Shown here: positions 23,458 to 25,701 of the stretch, piece after piece
Layout of the letters: each line of letters opens with the position of its first letter
Position numbering within the stretch: position 1 is the stretch's first letter
Assembly: GCA_946479805.1 (NCBI GenBank)
Contig: CAMLHP010000016.1
Coordinates: 1-25,701 of the forward strand
Length of the DNA: 25,701 bases
Direction: 5' to 3'
Source: an uncultured Gemmatimonadota bacterium
GTDB lineage: Bacteria > Gemmatimonadota > Gemmatimonadetes > Gemmatimonadales > GWC2-71-9
Translations under genes and position numbers: made by a program
Notes under the pieces: model-generated
Databases searched by the model: none
What the model was told of the DNA's origin: nothing
What the model saw: only the letters and a program-made list of their open reading frames with translations

Positions 23458-24145
23458 GGGGCCACTCCTCGTAGCGGAACACCTCTCGCGCAATTTCGGC
23501 GCACGTCACGCCATTCAGGACATTTCATTCGAGCTGCACCCCGGTGAGACGGTGGTGCTGGCCGGCCCCAACGGCGCTGGCAAGACAACGCTGCTTCGCT
23601 GCCTTGCCGGGCTGTCGCGCCCCACGTCGGGTACGGTGCGCTTCCCCGGCTCGCCTTCCGGTGATCCCCGCCGCCAGGTGGGGATGGTATCACACCAGAC
23701 CCTGTTCTACGACGACCTGTCGCTGCTCGAGAACCTGGCCTTCGCGGCGGCGCTGCATGGCGTGGGCGATCCGCATGCCGCAGCCGAGCGGGCGCTGGCC
23801 GAAGCCGGCCTGGGCGGCCGCCGGGACGAATCGCCGCGGTCGCTATCCCGGGGACTGGCCCAGCGAGCGACCATTGCCCGGGCGCTGCTGCACCAGCCCG
23901 CCGTGCTCCTGCTGGACGAACCGTTCACCGGCCTCGACCACGAGGCGGCGGCCCGGCTGGGCCAGATCGTGCGGACCGGAGCCGGCCAAGGGCGCGCCAC
24001 GCTGCTGGTCACCCATCAGCTGCGCGACGCATGGTCGCTCGCGAGCCGGGCAATCCTGCTGCGCGATGGCAGGGTGATCGCCGACCAGGCTGCCTCGGGC
24101 GACCCCGACGCATTCCTCGCTGGAGCGGCGCCGGCGCATGGGTGA
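23444..24145 (+). CDS. ccmA: Heme exporter ATP-binding subunit CcmA
   Basis: A 233-aa ABC ATPase, the nucleotide-binding subunit of the CcmAB(CD) complex. It drives release of holo-CcmE from CcmC during System I cytochrome c maturation. Walker A is G-P-N-G-A-G-K-T-T (about 41-49), signature L-S-R-G-L-A-Q-R, Walker B V-L-L-L-D-E-P, D-loop G-L-D and switch His in L-V-T-H-Q. The short length and the L-S-R-G signature suit CcmA. ATG at 23444 (TTG one codon earlier) is forced because no later start precedes the first strand; it overlaps the receiver gene by 14 nt. Identity is secured by ccmB and ccmC downstream. It overlaps ccmB by 8 nt. Confidence 0.92.
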   Translation: MRPSEGPLLVAEHLSRNFGARHAIQDISFELHPGETVVLAGPNGAGKTTLLRCLAGLSRPTSGTVRFPGSPSGDPRRQVGMVSHQTLFYDDLSLLENLAFAAALHGVGDPHAAAERALAEAGLGGRRDESPRSLSRGLAQRATIARALLHQPAVLLLDEPFTGLDHEAAARLGQIVRTGAGQGRATLLVTHQLRDAWSLASRAILLRDGRVIADQAASGDPDAFLAGAAPAHG

Positions 24146-24818
24146 GATGCTGCGGGTGGCGCTGCTGGTGGCGGCCAAGGACCTTCGCGCCGAGCTGAAG
24201 AGCCGCACCGCGATCGTGGCGGCGGTCTCCTTCGCGGCGATGGTCCTGATGATCTTCATCTTTGCGCGAGACTCGACTCGGCTGTCGCCGGTGGACCTGC
24301 TGCCGAGCGCGCTGTGGATTACCTATGCGTTCGCCGCCACCACCGCACTCCACCGGGCATTTGCGCTGGAGAAGGAGAACGGTGCGCTCGACCTGTTGCG
24401 GCTGGCACCGGTGGCATCAGAGGCGATCTTCTTCGGAAAGTTCTTCGCCAACCTGGTCGTGGTGCTGGCGGTTGCGGCCGTGACACTGCCGCTGGCGGTG
24501 CTGTTCTTCAACGCGGACGTCAGCGGCATCGTCGGACCGCTGGTCGCGGTGACCCTGCTGGCCACGCCCGGGTTCGTGGCAGTGGGCACGGTGGTGGGCG
24601 CCGTGTCGGCCCGGACCCGTTTCGCCGAACTGATGTTGCCGCTGCTGCTGCTGCCGTTCCTGCTGCCGCCGCTCATCGGAGGAGTGCAGGTGACGGCCCG
24701 GTTGCTGGCCGACAGGCCGTTGAGCGAAGTGGCGGGGTGGCTTAGGTTACTCGCCGTCCATGACCTTGTCTTCGTGACGGTGTGCGCACTGCTGTTCCCC
24801 TCGGTGGTGGAAGAATGA
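24138..24818 (+). CDS. ccmB: Heme exporter membrane subunit CcmB
   Basis: A 226-aa six-helix permease subunit of the CcmABCD complex. The N-terminal A-A-K-D-L-R-A-E-L-K-S-R segment near 13-24 and the F-x-x-E-K-E-N-G-A-L-D-L-L-R-L-A-P motif near 74-90 are diagnostic of CcmB. S-A-R-T-R-F-A-E-L-M-L-P-L-L-L-L-P lies at about residues 155-171. The length matches the family. ATG at 24138 overlaps the end of ccmA by 8 nt; its stop overlaps the ccmC start (ATGA). Confidence 0.95.
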   Translation: MGEMLRVALLVAAKDLRAELKSRTAIVAAVSFAAMVLMIFIFARDSTRLSPVDLLPSALWITYAFAATTALHRAFALEKENGALDLLRLAPVASEAIFFGKFFANLVVVLAVAAVTLPLAVLFFNADVSGIVGPLVAVTLLATPGFVAVGTVVGAVSARTRFAELMLPLLLLPFLLPPLIGGVQVTARLLADRPLSEVAGWLRLLAVHDLVFVTVCALLFPSVVEE

Positions 24819-25501
24819 GCGTCGACCCCTATCGCTCCCTGACCCGGCGCGGGCTGCTCCTGTCGGGTGCGGCTCTGCTGATGCTGGCAGGCATCTGGGT
24901 CCTGATATTTGCCGCCACTCCCATCGAACGCTCTCAGGGAATTGCCCAGAAGATCTTCTACCTGCACGTGCCGGCGGCATGGTGCGCGCTGCTGGGCTTT
25001 TCGGTGGTCGGGATTGTCTCGCTGCTGTACCTGTGGCTCAAGGACCCGCGGCTGGACCTGTTCGCGGCCTCTGCCGCCGAGGTAGGCGTGCTGTTCAGCG
25101 TGGTGATGCTGACGTCGGGCCCCCTCTGGGCCCGCCCGGTTTGGGGCACCTGGTGGCAGTGGGATGCCCGGCTGAGCCTGACCCTGCTGCTGTTCTTTCT
25201 CTTTCTGGGCTACCTCTCGCTCCGCTCGGCGGTGCAGGATCCGGCCGAACGCGCCCGCTTCAGCGCGGTGATCGCGCTGCTGGGTCTGGTGCTGGTGCCG
25301 TTCGTCCACCTCAGCGTCTACCTCTTCCGCACCATCCATCCCTTGCCGGTGGTGCTCAAGCCGAGCGCGCCGAGCCTGCCGGGGAGCATGCTGACTCCGC
25401 TGCTGCTCTCGCTGCTGGTCCATACGCTGCTGTTTGCAGGACTGGTGCTGGCGCGCTATGGCCGCGCCCGCGCCGCGGTCCGGGAGCAGGATCATGGCTG
25501 A
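24815..25501 (+). CDS. ccmC: Heme chaperone-loading protein CcmC
   Basis: A 228-aa six-helix protein of the heme-handling family that loads heme onto CcmE. The tryptophan-rich periplasmic motif W-G-T-W-W-Q-W-D is at residues 110-117. Heme-ligand or conserved histidines are His 51 (F-Y-L-H-V-P), His 165 and His 175 (T-I-H-P). The size distinguishes it from the larger CcmF. ATG at 24815 overlaps the ccmB stop by 4 nt; an upstream extension is only the ccmB frame shadow. It overlaps the 32-codon ccmD-like gene by 8 nt. Confidence 0.96.
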   Translation: MSVDPYRSLTRRGLLLSGAALLMLAGIWVLIFAATPIERSQGIAQKIFYLHVPAAWCALLGFSVVGIVSLLYLWLKDPRLDLFAASAAEVGVLFSVVMLTSGPLWARPVWGTWWQWDARLSLTLLLFFLFLGYLSLRSAVQDPAERARFSAVIALLGLVLVPFVHLSVYLFRTIHPLPVVLKPSAPSLPGSMLTPLLLSLLVHTLLFAGLVLARYGRARAAVREQDHG

Positions 25502-25592
25502 CCTCCCCTCCGGCACCGGGTACGCGATCGCAGCCTATGCGATAGCAGCAGCTCTATACGTCGGGTACTGGATAAGACTGAATAGACGGTAG
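25494..25592 (+). CDS. ccmD: CcmD-like small membrane protein
   Basis: A 32-aa frame starting at ATG 25494, overlapping the ccmC end by 8 nt. It has one hydrophobic segment with regularly spaced tyrosines (Y-A-I-A-A-Y-A-I-A-A-A-L-Y-V-G-Y-W) followed by a basic R-L-N-R-R tail. CcmD proteins are short single-span subunits that help release holo-CcmE from CcmABC, and occur immediately after ccmC; this one is shorter than usual. Assignment rests on position, size and topology rather than on sequence identity. Its TAG stop (25590-25592) is part of the first GGTAGAAGA repeat unit. Confidence 0.7.
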   Translation: MADLPSGTGYAIAAYAIAAALYVGYWIRLNRR

Positions 25593-25676
25593 AAGAGGTA
25601 GAAGGGGTAGAAGAGGTAGAAGGGGTAGAAGAGGTAGAAGAGATACCTCTTCTACCTCTTCTACCCCTTCTACCTC
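25588..25676 (+). repeat. 9-bp tandem repeat forming a perfect 30-bp hairpin
   Basis: Six 9-bp units (GGTAGAAGA or GGTAGAAGG) occupy 25588-25641, followed by an inverted copy. The arms 25613-25642 and 25647-25676 are perfect complements over 30 bp with a 4-nt loop (25643-25646). The array begins within the ccmD-like stop codon. It is a very strong transcription barrier or RNA 3'-end stabiliser, and would also be a cruciform-prone DNA site. Confidence 0.9.
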
Positions 25677-25678
25677 CC

Positions 25679-25701
25679 CTACTTGCTCTCCGCCGTCTTG
25701 T
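25679..25701 (-). CDS. Possible 3' end of a convergent gene (partial)
   Basis: On the minus strand the last bases read as codons for K-T-A-E-S-K followed by TAG (plus 25679-25681), directly beside the 30-bp hairpin. This would fit a convergent gene using the hairpin as a shared terminator, as at the kup/acs junction. Only seven codons are in the window, so the call is weak. Confidence 0.2.

Overview
This is a GC-rich chromosomal segment from a Gram-negative bacterium. Evidence for that is the lipoproteins with lipoboxes, a System I cytochrome c maturation (ccm) cluster and a small barrel-like secreted protein. The family mix (stand-alone eukaryote-type P5C dehydrogenase, VKOR plus anchored DsbA, soluble acyl-ACP desaturase, CutA, Kup, ccmABC) suggests Gemmatimonadota or a neighbouring phylum. 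That assignment is inferred from protein resemblance only. No insertion sequence, prophage, CRISPR array, rRNA or tRNA was recognised.

Layout. Positions 108-2385 (minus) hold a four-gene operon: acyl-ACP desaturase, lipoprotein, YggT, YggU/DUF167, with 4-nt overlaps or 3-nt gaps. Positions 2521-2943 (minus) hold a GNAT-like acetyltransferase. Positions 3019-6095 (minus) hold a tight five-gene operon: lipoprotein, CutA, Yip1-like membrane protein, small anchored protein, YfcC-type transporter. Positions 6212-7840 (plus) encode P5C dehydrogenase, whose stop abuts that of a convergent secreted protein (7841-8272, minus). Positions 8405-15109 (plus) run through a TPR protein, a two-domain M16 peptidase-like protein, an aldehyde dehydrogenase, MsrB and an MprF-C-terminal-like (DUF2156) protein; the last four are chained by overlaps or a 13-nt gap. 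Positions 15208-16669 (plus) encode a CDP-alcohol phosphatidyltransferase, an OsmC-family protein and a small secreted barrel-like protein. Positions 16742-17008 (minus) encode a small conserved-looking acidic/basic protein with its own promoter and terminator. Positions 17215-20293 (plus) form a DsbA-VKOR-Kup chain. Acetyl-CoA synthetase (20354-22312) is on the minus strand. A 346-bp gap with several strong stems follows. The plus strand then carries a STAS protein, a CheY-like receiver, and ccmA, ccmB, ccmC and a 32-codon ccmD-like gene, to the right edge.

How the genes work together. Two modules supply extracytoplasmic redox biogenesis: DsbA with VKOR (disulfide formation) and CcmABCD (heme export for c-type cytochromes). 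MsrB and OsmC add oxidative-damage defence. YfcC, P5C dehydrogenase, the second aldehyde dehydrogenase and Acs point to amino-acid and acetate use. The desaturase, CDP-alcohol phosphatidyltransferase and DUF2156 protein concern membrane lipids.

The most unusual feature is a set of gene-end elements made of short tandem repeats, mostly with 7- or 14-bp period and once 9 bp. They contain or touch the stop codon, and several fold into long hairpins with an inverted copy of the same repeat. The repeat sequence differs at every locus. The clearest cases are 15102-15187, 20297-20352 and 25588-25676; the last has a perfect 30-bp stem.
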